From: Neonectria sp. B-13
Lineage: Eukaryota > Ascomycota > Sordariomycetes > Hypocreales > Nectriaceae
Direction of reading: 5' to 3'
Assembly (NCBI GenBank): GCA_002682825.1
Contig: NOKP01000001.1
Coordinates: 808,501 to 872,500, forward strand
Length of the DNA stretch: 64,000 nt
Shown piece by piece: positions 1-12,325 of this stretch. The notes under the pieces are model-generated. The model was not told the DNA's origin. It worked only from the letters and a program-made list of their open reading frames with translations, and did no database searches. Made by a program: the position numbers and the translations under genes. Within the stretch, counting starts at the first letter, position 1. Each line of letters begins with the position of its first letter.

Positions 1-831
1 ATGCTGTTGATGCTGCTGAAAGCCATGCCCATGATACCGGACGAAAAGGTATCCTCGGCAAGGGCGGATGAGACGTCGACCGCGGACTGCACCGTTTGTA
101 CCTTGACAGCCGTGCCGCCTATCTGCACCTTGTCCTGATAAACGATACCACTGGCGCTCGAGCCATCTCCATACTGCAAGCTCCAATTGAGGCCTTTGAG
201 CAGTTTGCTAGTGGCTGATTTGCGTGGGAAATAGAGGATGTGACCGACCGCGTCAAGCTTGTAAGTGTCTACCGAGAAGGTCCATCTGCAACTGATTAGC
301 TGGGTTCAATGAGGGAGGTCTGATATCCTCACAGATCAGCCGAACCTGTATCGAGGTTCAAGTACGTCAACTGGGGAGGGGTGCCGATTTGGACAGGCAC
401 CACGTACTGGGAGTCGTAGTATGCTGTCGGATACGACGCGACGGAGCCGACCTTCTTATCTGTTGACTGTCAGAGATGGATACTCCAAGTTGAGACGTTA
501 GGAAGCACTGACTTGACTTGACCTTGCTGTTCGGATTGATCTTGGCCTTCAAACCCTTGCTAACGAGTGGCGGCGGGGGCTTGTTATACTTGCCAAATGC
601 CCGTACCATCTCCATCGGGACCCCTAGGCCGTGGTAATTGTCGTTCTGGATTTGTTTGAGGTCGAACTTCTTCCCAGGGGCATCGGACCGTGGGTAGTGA
701 GACGGCGGGGCGTCATCCTCCCAGTATCCTTCCACAGGTTGGTGTGTAAACGGTTTATTGTGGCGACCCGAGAAGGCAGATGCACTGCTCCCGAGGTAAA
801 CGACAGCAAATGAAAACACTGAAAACTTCAT
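1..831 (-). CDS. Secreted aspartic protease (A1 pepsin family), 3' part outside window
   Basis: Partial gene; the start is at 831 and the C-terminal half lies left of the window. Three exons are visible: 513-831, then an exon with upper end at 459 (intron 460-512), then a short intron after the DTGSADL motif near 330 with coding resuming near 285. Residues 1-19 form a signal peptide (hydrophobic core, cleavage after SASA). A propeptide of about 90 residues follows, then the mature N-terminus with the first catalytic DTGS aspartate and the flap-region motif LQYGDGSSASG. Both are diagnostic of fungal penicillopepsin/aspergillopepsin-like acid proteases, which degrade protein outside the cell at acid pH. 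The second catalytic Asp is not in view, so activity cannot be judged. The family call is firm; the exact paralogue is not. Confidence 0.88.
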
Positions 832-1923
832 ACTGAATGAATAACTTGCTGTGACCCGGGAAAGAAAGCGAAACAGCGAAGGGGCCGGCTCTAATTAACC
901 ACGGGATACGAAGAATTGCCTCGACAATTAAGCATTTCTCGCGAGTCGTAGCCGGAGCTTGTTTTCAGAAACATGATGCTAGATTGAATCCGTCAAGCAG
1001 CAGAAACACGGAAATGAACGCATTCTCAGAATGGGATCTACAGATCTATGCGGAGGCGAGACTAACTGGAATGAAGCCATTAGGGAAGAGCTGAAAAGAC
1101 AGGAATGCTATATGAATCTACAGCTAGTGTCAGATAGTGCTCGATAGTGCAACGTAGTCACAGGAAGAATTAAGCGTTCGCATTCCTAGCAACGGGATCT
1201 AGCCCATGATTAGAGATGATATTGCCTCTTTGGACCAGACACCGCGGCACATGATGGAGACATGTCAATCCGGACTACTGGGAGCAGGCCGCACGGGGCA
1301 CTGAGTTTGTCCGCAGATGGTTTCGGACAGCGAGGCGCCCACGTTTTTGGTTGAACTCTTTGGCCCAATGTGGGAGTCTTGGTGTCGGCCCCAGAGTCTC
1401 CACGACGGAGCGATCCGTGTTATCTCGGCAGTTGAATCTCGCTTCATGGTCTAGTCTATCCGCTGCTTGAGGAGCCGCCCGGTTCCGCATTGTTTGGTGC
1501 ACGATGAGCCAAGTGTAATTAAGCTAAGAATGAGTGAGCATTTCCGCCCCACAAGGCCGGAGTCATTGCGACGGATTACTCAATGGTGGAAAATGAGTCG
1601 AAAAGCATCGTCGTGGAAGCCCCGCAAGTTGTGACTCTGTAAGTGCGTCAAGGGTGAGTGAGGGTATCAGTCAGCGTGGAGTACGTAATTAAGTCCATGA
1701 CTGCAGTGCACCGAGAATTGCCCCTCGTTCCGTGACTCACTAACACAAAATAAACCCCGCTAAAAGAGAAGTTCCTCGCACAACTTACAACTGGACCGCC
1801 GATAAGATAACCACCAAACCCCGCGACAACTCTCAAGGTGGGATAAAAAAATTCCAAACCACCACGGCCCTGAACGAGTCTCCAACCATACACACCACAA
1901 CTCCAACCTCGCACGCCGCAATC
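832..1923. other. Intergenic, divergent upstream region (protease / RIO1)
   Basis: About 1.1 kb between two divergently transcribed genes, so it should hold both promoters. The last 70 bases before the RIO1 start are A/C-rich, as in many fungal leaders. I see no RNA gene, repeat or convincing ORF; the short reading frames here lack family features. Confidence 0.5.
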
Positions 1924-3619
1924 ATGGATGCAGCCGGAGATGCCGCGGCTCCCCATCAGCCGCCCTACACTTACACCGCAAACCAGGGCTACGAACAGAC
2001 GGCAGACATCCCCGCCGAGCTGCGCACGCAACGCGATGCCCCGCAGCCGGAAGACCAGGACGACAACGACCTGGAGGACATCTTCGACGACGATGCCGAG
2101 CTCGATGACGAGGAGTGGGCTGCCGAGTCCGGCGACCTGACCAAGTCCTACAACCGCCAGCGACAACTGCACGCCGACGGCGGCGCCGTCCTCCCGCGCT
2201 CCAACCAGCAGAAGCCCACAGCCAACACCTTCGCCAGCGTCGACGACCAAATATCCGCCCTCTCCAAACACGCTGCCAAGATCCGCCTCGACTCCGTCAA
2301 GCAGGATGGTGGTGACAGCCAGAAGGACAAGTCCGACCGCGCCACCAGCGACCAGGTGCTGGACCAGCGCACGCGCATGATCCTGCTGCAGATGATCAAC
2401 CGCGGCTTCGTCAGCGAGGTCCACGGCGCCATCAGCACCGGAAAGGAGGCCAACGTCTACGGCGCCGTGCTGCACGACGACAAGACGGGCGAGACCACCC
2501 ACCGCGCCATCAAGGTGTACAAGACGGCCATCCTGAGCTTCAAGGACCGGGAGCGCTACATCACCGGCGAGCACCGCTTCAAGGGCGGCTTCGACAAGGG
2601 CAATAATCGTAAGATGGTAAAGTTGTGGGCCGAGAAGGAGTTCCGAAATCTGCGCCGAATCTACAACGCCGATATCCCCTGCCCCGAGCCCATCAGCCTG
2701 AAGCTGCACGTCCTGGTCATGGGCTTCCTCGGCGACCGCAAGGGATGGGCTTACCCCCGCCTGCGCGACGCCACCCTGTCCGGCGAGGACGTCGATCAGC
2801 AGTGGTACAAGCTGTACGTCCAGTGCCTGGGCCTCATGCGACGCATCTACCAGGTCTGTCGGCTCGTCCACGCCGATCTGAGCGAGTACAACATCCTCTA
2901 CAACGACGGAAAGCTCTACATCATCGATGTCTCCCAAAGTGTCGAGCCTGACCACCCTCGATCGCTCGAGTTTCTGCGAATGGACATCAAGAACGTCGGA
3001 GACTTTTTCCGACGAAAGGGCGTGGATACGCTTGCCGACCGCGCCATCTTCAACTTCATCACCTCCCCCGAGGGAGCCGTCGAGGAGCCTGAGATGACCA
3101 AAGTCCTCGAGCACATCTACGAGACGCGCACATCAACGGCCGACGAGGACCAAGCTCAGGTCGAGGTCGACAACGAAGTCTTCCGCAACCAGTACATTCC
3201 CCAGACGCTTGAGCAGGTATACGACATTGAGAAGGACGCGCAAAAGGTCGGAAAGGGCGAGGGCAACGACCTGATCTATAGCAATCTGCTGCCAGACCAG
3301 TTGGTAAAGCCCAAGGACGCTGAAAAGAAGGACGAAGAGGAGGGCACATCTGAATCGTCAGACAGCGAGGGCGCTTCGCTTGACAGTGACGACTCAGGAG
3401 ACGAAAGCAGGTTCGATAAGGGCACCCCCCGAGGACGCCGCTTCGAAGACAAGGACGAGAAGAAGGTAAATTACCCAGTCCGTTTCATCTATAGCATACT
3501 GACACCTCCAGCAACACAAGCTAGCCGTCAAGGAAGCCAAGCGCGAGAAGCGCAAGGACAAGATGCCCAAGCACCTCAAGAAGAAACTCGTCACCACTAC
3601 ATCCCGCCGGAAGAAGTAG
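1924..3619 (+). CDS. RIO1: Serine/threonine-protein kinase RIO1
   Basis: Atypical kinase of late cytoplasmic 40S ribosomal subunit maturation. Two exons (1924-3465 and 3512-3619; 46-bp intron, phase 0) encode 549 aa, close to fungal Rio1. The RIO domain covers about residues 140-370. It has the P-loop-like STGKEANVYGA (Lys174), the catalytic loop LVHADLSEYN (Asp318) and the metal-binding IIDVSQ (Asp335), all RIO1-specific forms. The N-terminus is acidic, and the C-terminus is acidic/serine-rich and ends in a Lys/Arg-rich tail that is only read correctly after splicing; without the splice a different 585-residue tail results. A start at 1924 is supported by the context aatcATGG. Housekeeping gene, identification secure. 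Confidence 0.97.
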
Positions 3620-4191
3620 ACTGGCCTGCCCCTGGCCTAGAAAAAGCAACACGTCTTGGTCTGTTCTGGCAAAGTGCCTGAAGGACTGAGGATTACTGCA
3701 ATCGGATGATGAGCCATGATTTGTCGCTCAGGTGTTCGGAGCAGGGATGGTTTAGCACTGGACTCCCAGTGCGTAACCTCCCTCGTTCTGACGCTGGCTG
3801 CGATCTGAACGCCCCCCTGGGCGTTAGGACGATCAAAGAGAGCGCTGACGATTGCGAGATGTGGGAATGCTACAATTGCGCTTTGGAATCGTCAAGCGAT
3901 GATAACCATCTGGCGCTGGCTGGGCGGTGTCGCCGACGTCGAGACTTCAAAGTCCAGGCACATCACTTGTAGACAGCCATCGTGGAACCACACAATCTCA
4001 AAATACCAAGACTGAACGTCCTTTCATGAGTCGTTCTGCAATCCCTCGCTCCTTCGCGCCATGACATGCCATGCCATCCAATCCATTCTATAGTGTTCCC
4101 GCAGTGATATCAAGTCCTCCATTCCCAGAAAATCTCCCACGCCCGCTCAGGTCATTGCCGAGGCCCAATCCGACGTTGAGCATTAAAAAGA
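3620..4191. other. Intergenic, convergent 3' regions
   Basis: 572 bp between the converging 3' ends of RIO1 and the Zn2Cys6 regulator gene. It should hold both 3' UTRs. No gene or repeat is evident; an 88-codon frame at 3706-3972 has no recognisable features. Confidence 0.5.
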
Positions 4192-6921
4192 TTAGAAGTA
4201 GAACTGCTGCTGTGGCTGTCCGGGAGGCGGCTGGGCCAGGAAGTCAAAGTTCAACGAATCCATCCCCGTGTTCCACGGGTCAGGCGATTCTGACAGGTCA
4301 GCCGCGCCGTCTGAGAAGACTTGCGGGTGGGAGCACATACCACCCCAGATGGACTCGTATAGATCCATTGGCGCCATGTACTGCGTGGGATCGACAGTGA
4401 TTGCGCCCATGCTGTCGAGTTGCAGGTTGTTGGTGTGCATTTGCTGGCCGTATGGAATACTGTGTGGCTGGGTTAGAATCAAACGAGAGCAGGGTACGAT
4501 TTGGGGTCACTTACCCGGCGAAATCTTGAATGGAGGCACCTCCGTTTTGCATCTCTGCCATGGCTAAAGCAGCGTCCTCTCGCGGGTCAGATCCTTGCGG
4601 CACGCTGCGGAACTGCGGGTTGCTTTGAGCAATAAGCTGACCTCCTGGGCCGAATGGCATCATTGGGGTTCTCGTCCCGCTGCCACTGGCAGACGATTCT
4701 CCTTCCATCTTCAAGTTGGAACCGACCACGGAGCCGTGGTCGTAAATGTTCTTCAGGGCGGTTAGGGCTCTCCACAGCGGTCCGGATAGTTCAATGTCTT
4801 TGTCAGTTGTCATGACGTGAGGCTCGGGAGTGCTGGCATCCTTGGCCGCCGTGGCGGAGAGCGCGGCGATCAGGTCGCCTTGGAGTTGCCGAACTTCGGG
4901 ATCGCCCTTGCTCTCCGATAGTATACCTAGCAACAGGGCAGATGATAGGCCATGGTACGTAAACGCCCAACTTCTGGTCGGGATGGCCGACAACTGGTGC
5001 ATCGCCAGGAACATTCGGACCGTCTCGGTCAGGTTATTTTTGCATCGGTCGGCCAGCGTCTTCTTCTGTTCCGGGTCCAGTTCGCAGTCTCTCCGCAGAG
5101 CTGGGCGACAGGCGACCGATATGACAAAGGAGGTATGGAGGCGGATAGCATAGTGTTGGAGTCTGTCGAGCGCCGTCTTGCAGCTGTCTTTAAATTGCAG
5201 TTGTTGACATGCGCGCGTGCGAAGAGCTTCGACTGCCTCGCAGTTGTCCACGATTTGAGCGTATGTAGTAGTGGCAACTACATCGGGTAGCAATCGGCGT
5301 GATATGATGTCCATGAGGTGATACATGGTCTCCAAGTACGAATAGCCATTCGGGGACGTCGAGCTGACAGGGATCGGGCAGCAAGGGAAGTTGGTCATGG
5401 GACATCTGGTAAAATCGGTGAGCAGACGAACCAACGCCGATTAGCGAGGGGATGTTACCTATCAAAGGAGAGCGAAGTCAGAGTATCGTGCCAGACACAG
5501 CTCCACCAGAGTCTTCGTCGAATCATCTCCTTTGATTGGGTGTTGGGCGGAGTGCTGTCACGACTTTCGCTCGGGGTCGGCCTATGCAAGCCAAGCGATT
5601 GAGCGAGACGACACGTGAGGCCCATCAAGGCCCAAGAAGCTTCGGCCTTCATGTCGTTGAGCAGAACGAAGCTAGTAAGAAGGAGGGCCTGAATTGAGTC
5701 GAAGGAGGGCCTGAGAGTATAAGCCGAGGTAAATTTGACTAAGGAACGGAGGGAGAGTAACATGACAGTACGTACCGGAGGAGGAAATTTCCAAGGCGAA
5801 GGAAGTGAAAAGATATTTGTATGTATCTTTGGGACTCTCTCGTGCGGATGTGGTATGGCGACTCATGGTACTGCGAACCCACTGCCAAGACAGCGAACAG
5901 AATGGCAAGCCATGAGGCAGTGACAGGCTTTGTTGACCTTACGCCATTAGTTGCATTGCGGGAGCGATCTTCGAGATAGACCATTAGTTTGGACTCAAGA
6001 TCGTCCACGTCCATGACGAATCCCCAAAAGGGCTGAGGTATTTCTTTGTAGGCGTGGAAGAGCCTGGAGTGTGTTAATGAGTGCGGCTAGGGGTAGGGAT
6101 ACCTTTGGAGGCGCGATACTCACTTCATTACTTCTCTGTCTGACGGCAGCTCGTTTGAAATATCATGGGTCATTCTTTGGAGGTGGTGGGCCGACATCAG
6201 CGGGAAGGGAGCCGATGTGTCCAGGCCTAGAATGGACCGCATATCGTGGCGGATGTCGGCGTTGTCATGCTTGGTCATTGGCGACGACTGTTCTCTGAGC
6301 AAGGCCGGAATACTGTTCTGTCCGAGGTAGCGGTCTCCCGCGCCCTCTTGCTCATCGATGCTGGCTGTGGTGTTTTGTTAGTGTGGTGTGACCCGAAGGT
6401 GCCGGAAACGAATCGTACCGATGGTCCGAGGCCAACTGTCCTGGCGTTCGACTTTGTGAACTTCCTCGCGTGCTTCTGAGAAGGAGTGCGTCCTCTTCCG
6501 ATTTGATTGACTGGCCTCTGAGCCCGTGGAGGTGTTCTTGGCCGTAGAGGAGCGGTTGGGCTTATATGAGCATAGCCGAGGATGTTCGCGCTTGACACAG
6601 TTTTCACAGGGTTGCTTGTTGTCACACTTGACCTTGCGCTGGCGACACGGCCAGCAGGCGGTACCTGATGGGAGAAGTTAGTGGAGGAGGAGGAGGGTAG
6701 TGGTGATGGGTGCAATGAGGTGTAGAGGCCTGGAGGTAGTGGTAGTGAGGCGGGTGAGGCAGAGGCGTCAGAGGAAGAGGAGGAGGAGGAGGAGAAGGGG
6801 GGGGAGAGGGCATACCATAGCGCACCTTGCGGTGAGAATGAATGATGCGGCTTGCCTCCTCGGGCGTCAGCTCATCTATGGCGACCCGGTCCTCAGGACT
6901 GGGGTTCTCGTTCTCGTCCAT
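4192..6921 (-). CDS. Zn2Cys6 transcription factor with fungal_trans domain
   Basis: Seven exons give 646 aa: 6816-6921, 6419-6664, 6124-6364, 5776-6063, 5459-5710, 4515-5405 and 4192-4459; all junction phases agree. The zinc cluster is Cys39, 42, 49, 55, 58, 67 (spacing C-x2-C-x6-C-x5-C-x2-C-x8-C), followed by basic and serine-rich linkers. The motif YLGQNSIPALL and a middle-homology region (PSFDSIQALLLTSF, LAQSLGLHR, RRRLWWSCVWHD) match the fungal-specific transcription factor domain. The C-terminus is Gln/Pro-rich, a plausible activation region. The nuclear DNA-binding role is family knowledge; the target pathway is unknown. Intron 1 (6665-6815) is strongly pyrimidine-rich on the coding strand. 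It shares a 952-bp divergent promoter with the RNA-dependent RNA polymerase gene. Confidence 0.9.
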
Positions 6922-7873
6922 GATTCAGGGAGAGCAAAGCGGGTGCGCGGCTCCAGATGGCAGCCACACAGCAATAGACGACGCGACAGTCCAGACGGAG
7001 CGGGAGCGGATGCTTTGGCTGCAAGTGCAGGACGAGGGATCACAATGCCGAACACCGAGCAGCTCCATGCGGCGGCGAGGGGAAAAGACGGGCGGAGAAC
7101 GGTGATGGCGGGGCCGCTCGGCTTTCACAGCCTTTCACAGCCTTTCAGTCTTCGCTTGAGGGCAGCCTTGGCGCCTTGGGACGCCAGTGTCGGGCGAATG
7201 GGGTGGGCGGATGAGGAGTCGGTGTCGGATTAACTCTGTGCCGAGAATTACCCAAAGCAGGGGCAGACTCGGAATTGGCAGTTGGGCAGGTGCACTGGAG
7301 CAACTCCTAATGAGACTTGAGGCAAACGGGCAAGCGCCCGTTGGCGACGATTCAATTAGCCTCCGAAGCTGCATATCTGGCGGCAGCTGTAGCGCAACTA
7401 ACAGCTGGCAGCCAGCGGGCTGGCAAGGATATCAATACGTAAGTAAATAGAGAGATTCGTTTACGATTGAGGCAGCGCCAGTCCTGCGGTGTCACACGTG
7501 AACCAGGTTGTTGCTTGTGTTTCCCCAAAAGCAATGAGAACGATCAGTGATTCACTGCCCACGGGAGCATACACACCGCAGTGCAGTGCAGTGCAGCTGG
7601 CTCCTGCATTCACTGACTGGCTTGCTGAGGTACTCACTCAACCTCTTGCATCCCCCAACCTGGCTCAGACCATTCGCTTTGCTTTGCCCATGTCAACACA
7701 AACGCACTAGACTCTCAGTCGTCCCTCTTGGTTGCTAGTCTCTTGGGAGGGGGCAGTTCCAGCTTCAGCTTCAGCTTCCCCGCCATCTATTCACTCATTT
7801 TGGCCTCATCCTACCACTGTCCACCGTTACCTTCATTGGACGTATCTGCTGCTGTCACAGAAGTGACTTCGCC
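6922..7873. promoter_or_regulatory. Divergent promoter region (Zn2Cys6 regulator / RdRP)
   Basis: 952 bp between two divergent starts. It holds three small tandem repeats: a 10-bp unit resembling ctttcacagc (about 7123-7147), a triple gtgca around 7580-7595, and three copies of agcttc at 7761-7778 in the presumed RdRP leader. No gene is recognised. Promoter function is inferred from position only. Confidence 0.45.
7123..7147. repeat. Short tandem repeat, 10-bp unit, about 2.5 copies
   Basis: The unit tttcacagcc is repeated in direct tandem within the divergent promoter region. It is visible directly in the sequence; no function is claimed. Confidence 0.7.
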
Positions 7874-10800
7874 ATGCCGCCAACCCCCAACGGCGGGCAG
7901 GCCAAGGAGGAGCTTCACCGGGCAATCAGGGCCCTCAACTCTAACTACCAGCTTCATCTCCAAGTCCCAGACCCCACCCTGTCCCCCAGCAAGCGTCGCC
8001 AGCAACGCCGCACCAGCGAACAGGAACGAGTCGATGCCATCTACAGTCGCGCTCAGTTCCTGCAGTTCAAGGACCCCGGGCGCCTCTCCACTAGCATTGG
8101 CCGCTTCCGCGAACAAGCCGACCAGCTCCTCCGGGACTGGACCTCCAGCAAGCGCAACGCCAACAATGCCGACGCCGCTCCGACGAGTTTCGACGAGTTC
8201 GACCCACTTCGCGCCCGCCCAAACCTCAAGGAACGGGCCGTTCTCCAGGCGCTTCTCCTCGATCTGCTCCGGGCCGGGGATCTCAATTCCACTCGCGCCA
8301 AGCGGCCTTCCCCAGAGTTTCCCGATTCTGACCCGAAACGCTCCAAAGCCCGATTGCAGCAAGATGGGATTCACCAAGCCGACGGCGGTCCGCAGAATGT
8401 CGCAGACAGCGTCGATGACATCCCGGTTCGAACCAGCAGTGCCTTGAACCGTACACGATCCGCCGCGGCATCCTTTGGGCAATCCCGAACCTCTTCATTC
8501 TTGAGCCGCTCTACGAATTCGTCCAGGCTCTCATTCGCATCAACCGTGTTCTCCACCGCCGTTGATAATGATGGCTTTGGCAGTCAACTCACTGTCGAGT
8601 CGACCCCTCGCACGCCTGCCAAGTATCTGACGTCCGCACTCAACGACTCTTTCGCTCAATATGACACCCAGCCACTCAGTCCTGAGACGACCGAACCTTC
8701 CAGAGCCCAGCCAGAGCCTCCAACTACCCCATATTCCAGCGTCCCAGAGATGGCAGAGATGTGTACCCCAGTGATTGATACTAGATCCAGGAAAGTACCA
8801 GCCTCGCCAGCCTCGCCAGCCTCGCCAGCCTCGACTGTTCTAACTGATCGATTATCCCACATTTGGCGTAAGTCAGCAGCTCTTCACCTCACCATAGCCA
8901 ATTCTAATGTCGAAGCAGCAAAGTTCCCCCTCCGTGGCTTAAATCAGGCCCCATTCATCATCATTTGGGAAATTACAAGAGCCGCTATCTACTGCAATGT
9001 CGACTTAGCTGGATGGGATCTAGACTACAATAGCAGCTGGCATGACCAGACCAAATTCAGAGGGAGGTTGGCTTCGCACGCGCTGTTCGTTGGGAAAGGC
9101 CTCCCTCCTGCGTGTGACGCTGGCTCGTGGGCTGCAGGACTAGGTTCCTTCACCGCACATGACAAAACCGTGACGCTGTCAGCAGAGCTAGTGTACAGTC
9201 CTCATAAAACAGGCCCCTTCTTCCATCTCAAGCTTCAGCCACCCAGATTGGAACTTGGTCATCGGTTGAGTCGTCGCTTCGGTGCTGATCGTTTCATGGA
9301 GGTGACCCTCCCATCGCCGACTTCACAGAGGGAGGTGCCCCTACTCATTCAGCAGGACTCCGACGGCCCGGAGAAGATCATCAAATGGCTGACCGGCGAC
9401 CCTCACTACTTTGTGGGACGAACCTGGGTGCCTTTCTTTACACGTGATGTGAGAAAGACCGTCAAAGACCCTCAACCCACAGACCCAAATAAGACGCGCA
9501 ATGTCCTCCAAGAACGGGTGTATTTCTTCGCCATCGATGGCAATACCTTTCGATTGCCCGAAGCCCGGTTCCCGCCACCGCAGGAAGCATCAGCTCCATC
9601 GGCTCGGACGAAGATGAGGCGTTATGATCTCTTGAACTGGGCGGTGAGTATTAAGAATAATGCTCACCAGCCTGTGCCGAAGTTGTTTTCTCGCCTTGCA
9701 CTCAGTAAGTCTTCCACATACCGATATCCAGAAGCCCACTAACATCACCAAGGCCTCAGTAGGACATGCCCGACGATTGTCCTAGACCATAACCAGATTT
9801 TCAATCGCGACAAGGATCTCGGAAGCAAACAAGTGATGAATGATGGCATTGGCAGGATGTCCCGGAGCTTTGCTCGCAAGGTGGCGATTCATCTTGGTCT
9901 CTCGGAAACACCATGCTGCTATCAGGCTCGAATTGGAAGCGCCAAGGGGATGTGGATCATCGATGTTGAGGATGATGGGCTCGATGACAACGACTGGATT
10001 GAAACATACCCATCACAACGAAAATGGAAATGCGATTTTCAAGACATTCACCATCGAACATTCGAGGTCCGCAACTGGTCAAGGGAACTGAGAGCAGCAT
10101 CACTCAATCAACAATTCATACCAGTCCTTGAGGCACAGTCTCGCATTCCTGGTGCCATGCGAAACGCTATTGCAAGACATCTGGTTGTTGGTTTGCGTGA
10201 GGAAATCGATGGACAGATTGCTGCCATGAAGCATCCCATGGATCTTCGTGCCTGGGTCAGACGGTCCGCCAGTTCGGTTTCTGGTCTCTCCCAAGCCCAC
10301 GTCCCATTCGTTGGCGGGCTACCAGATCGAGACGAGGACATCATTCCATTTCTCCTTGATGCTGGGTTTGATACAGCCAAAAACGAGTATCTCAAAAAGC
10401 TGACCTGGGACATGCGAAAGAGGCAGATGGACCAACTCAAGGCCAAGATGAACATCAAGATCCCCCGGTCAACCTACGCTTACATGGTTGTTGACTTTAC
10501 CGGCGCTTTGGAGGAGGGTGAAGTCCAACTTGCCTTCTCATCTAAGTTCGAAGCCGGTGCCGAGTCGGAGACACTCTTGGATGGTATTGAGATTCTTGTC
10601 GCCAGAGCTCCTGCCCACTTCGTCAGCGACATTCAGAAAGTCAAGGCGGTTTTTAAACCAAGCCTGAAGTGGCTGAAAGATGTGATTGTGTTTTCGTCCA
10701 AGGGAGATTCTCCCCTCGCTGACTTGTTGTCTGGAGGCGATTACGACGGTGATCAGGCGTGGGTGTGTTGGGACTCTGAGATCGTCCAAAACTTCAACAA

Positions 10801-11857
10801 TTCACCTGTGCCTACTCAACCAGATCTAGTCGGCTTGGGATATCTGAAAAAGTTCAATCCAACTTTCCAGTCGGTCATCAGCACAAGTGATGGAATTGAT
10901 AGTGCGTGTGCCGAATTTCTACACTCGGCTATGTCCTTCAGCATGCAACCATCTCTGCTTGGCATCTGCACTTCGTTCAAGGAGAAGCTCTGTTATTTTG
11001 AGAACAGTGTTAGCGGCGAACGTGCAGTCGCTCTGAGCACCCTGGTAGGACTCCTTGTCGACCAGAGCAAGCAAGGCCTCCTCTTCAGTGAGGATGACTT
11101 TCGTCGGCTGAAGAGTAAAATGGAGATGAAGTCGAAAGAACCCGAATACAAAAAGGAGCGGGGCTCAATCAGAGGAAACGGTGCTGTTCATATACTGGAC
11201 TTTCTCAGGTTCGACGTTGCTCGTGTCGTCGTCGAGCAGTCTCTCAGGGACTTCCACAAGACCATCAGCAAACTCGGTGCGACGAAGTGGGACAAGGACT
11301 TGACGCGTTTGTCTAATGAATTCGAAGGTCAAAGACAATCACGAACGTACGAAAAGCTCGTGGTAGACCTCCAGTTCAAAATCAAGGCTGTGGAAGCGAA
11401 ATGGAAGGCGAGCATGAGTAAAGCGGACACCGGCAGTACCGACTTCAAGGTCAAGGTCAAGGAGATCCATGACAAATGGGTGTCAATCCAGCCACCAGAC
11501 GAGCTTTTGGCGTCTAGAACGATCGGAGGGCTCCTTGATGTCTGGAACGGGGACCCGGCTACGAGTAAATGGGCACTCCTGAAGGCATCTTACACCTTCA
11601 AGATCTGCTATAAGAGCTGTTACAATATGGTATGGCGGATTGCAGGCCAGCAACTTGCTTGGATGAAGGCGATGACTTCTCGCGGCAGCGCAGATGTCAG
11701 CGCGGTGGCAGTCACGGCGCAGATGTGGAATGTTCTCAGACCGGATACCCGAAGAATCACAGCGCTTGCCGCCCGTCGCGACGACAATGAAAGTCTTGCG
11801 GCAATTGAGGAAATCTCGGAATTTGATGATAACGGCGCTCTGCTTGACGATTCCTAG
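7874..11857 (+). CDS. RNA-dependent RNA polymerase (RNAi, QDE-1/SAD-1 family)
   Basis: Converts single-stranded RNA to double-stranded RNA for Dicer in quelling or meiotic silencing. Three exons (7874-8867, 8919-9704, 9753-11857) encode 1294 aa, in the usual range for the family. The catalytic motif GGDYDGDQAW lies at residues 921-930, with Asp923, 925 and 927 as the metal-binding triad. The N-terminal third is Ser/Pro/Thr-rich and probably disordered. After it the sequence IWPKFPLRGLNQAPF marks the start of the conserved core, and this string only appears if the 51-bp intron 8868-8918 is removed. That intron is in frame and free of stops, so unspliced RNA would add 17 residues. Which of the fungal RdRP clades it belongs to cannot be settled here. 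Confidence 0.94.
8801..8836 (+). repeat. 9-bp tandem repeat inside RdRP coding sequence
   Basis: Three perfect copies of gcctcgcca and a fourth diverged copy encode a Ser-Pro-Ala repeat in the disordered N-terminal region. The unit is a multiple of three, so changes in copy number would keep the frame. Confidence 0.85.
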
Positions 11858-12325
11858 GCGCGATAGACAAGGGGTGTTTAGAGGCGATGCGAAGTGTTTT
11901 TTGAGATTTCGAGATGATTTGGCCTGGAGACTGGATGAGAGATGACCGGCTTGGGAGATGGCCATCTTGGGAGACTTGGCTGGTTTGGGCTGGATTCTTC
12001 CGGCTTGATAGAATGGATACGACGCCTTGTGTGCGATTTTAGATGGAAAGTCAAGGATACCCTTGTGTGTTAGATATTGAGAAGTTGGGTGAGAGGCTTC
12101 TAGAACAAAAGTCAAGGGTCGATAAAGACGGCGATGGGATTTGAGGGACTCTTATTGAGAAAGACGAAGCTCTTCTCAGGTTGTATGTAGACTATACATT
12201 ACGGTTCGTCTCATATCTCACATCAAACAGAAGCAGGTGTTACTGCGGACCCTTCCGATTGAACCTTGCTATCGCCCAATCCACCACACGAAACACGCAG
12301 AAAGGAATACACATCGTTGGATTCG
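11858..12325. other. Intergenic, convergent 3' regions
   Basis: 468 bp between the converging 3' ends of the RdRP gene and the LaeA-like gene. I see no gene or notable repeat; it presumably holds the two 3' UTRs. Confidence 0.5.

Noticed and set aside
1648..3114. 488-codon open frame antisense to RIO1
   Set aside because: It is the mirror of a GC-rich coding region with a certain product; composition is Val/Leu/Gly-rich without motifs.
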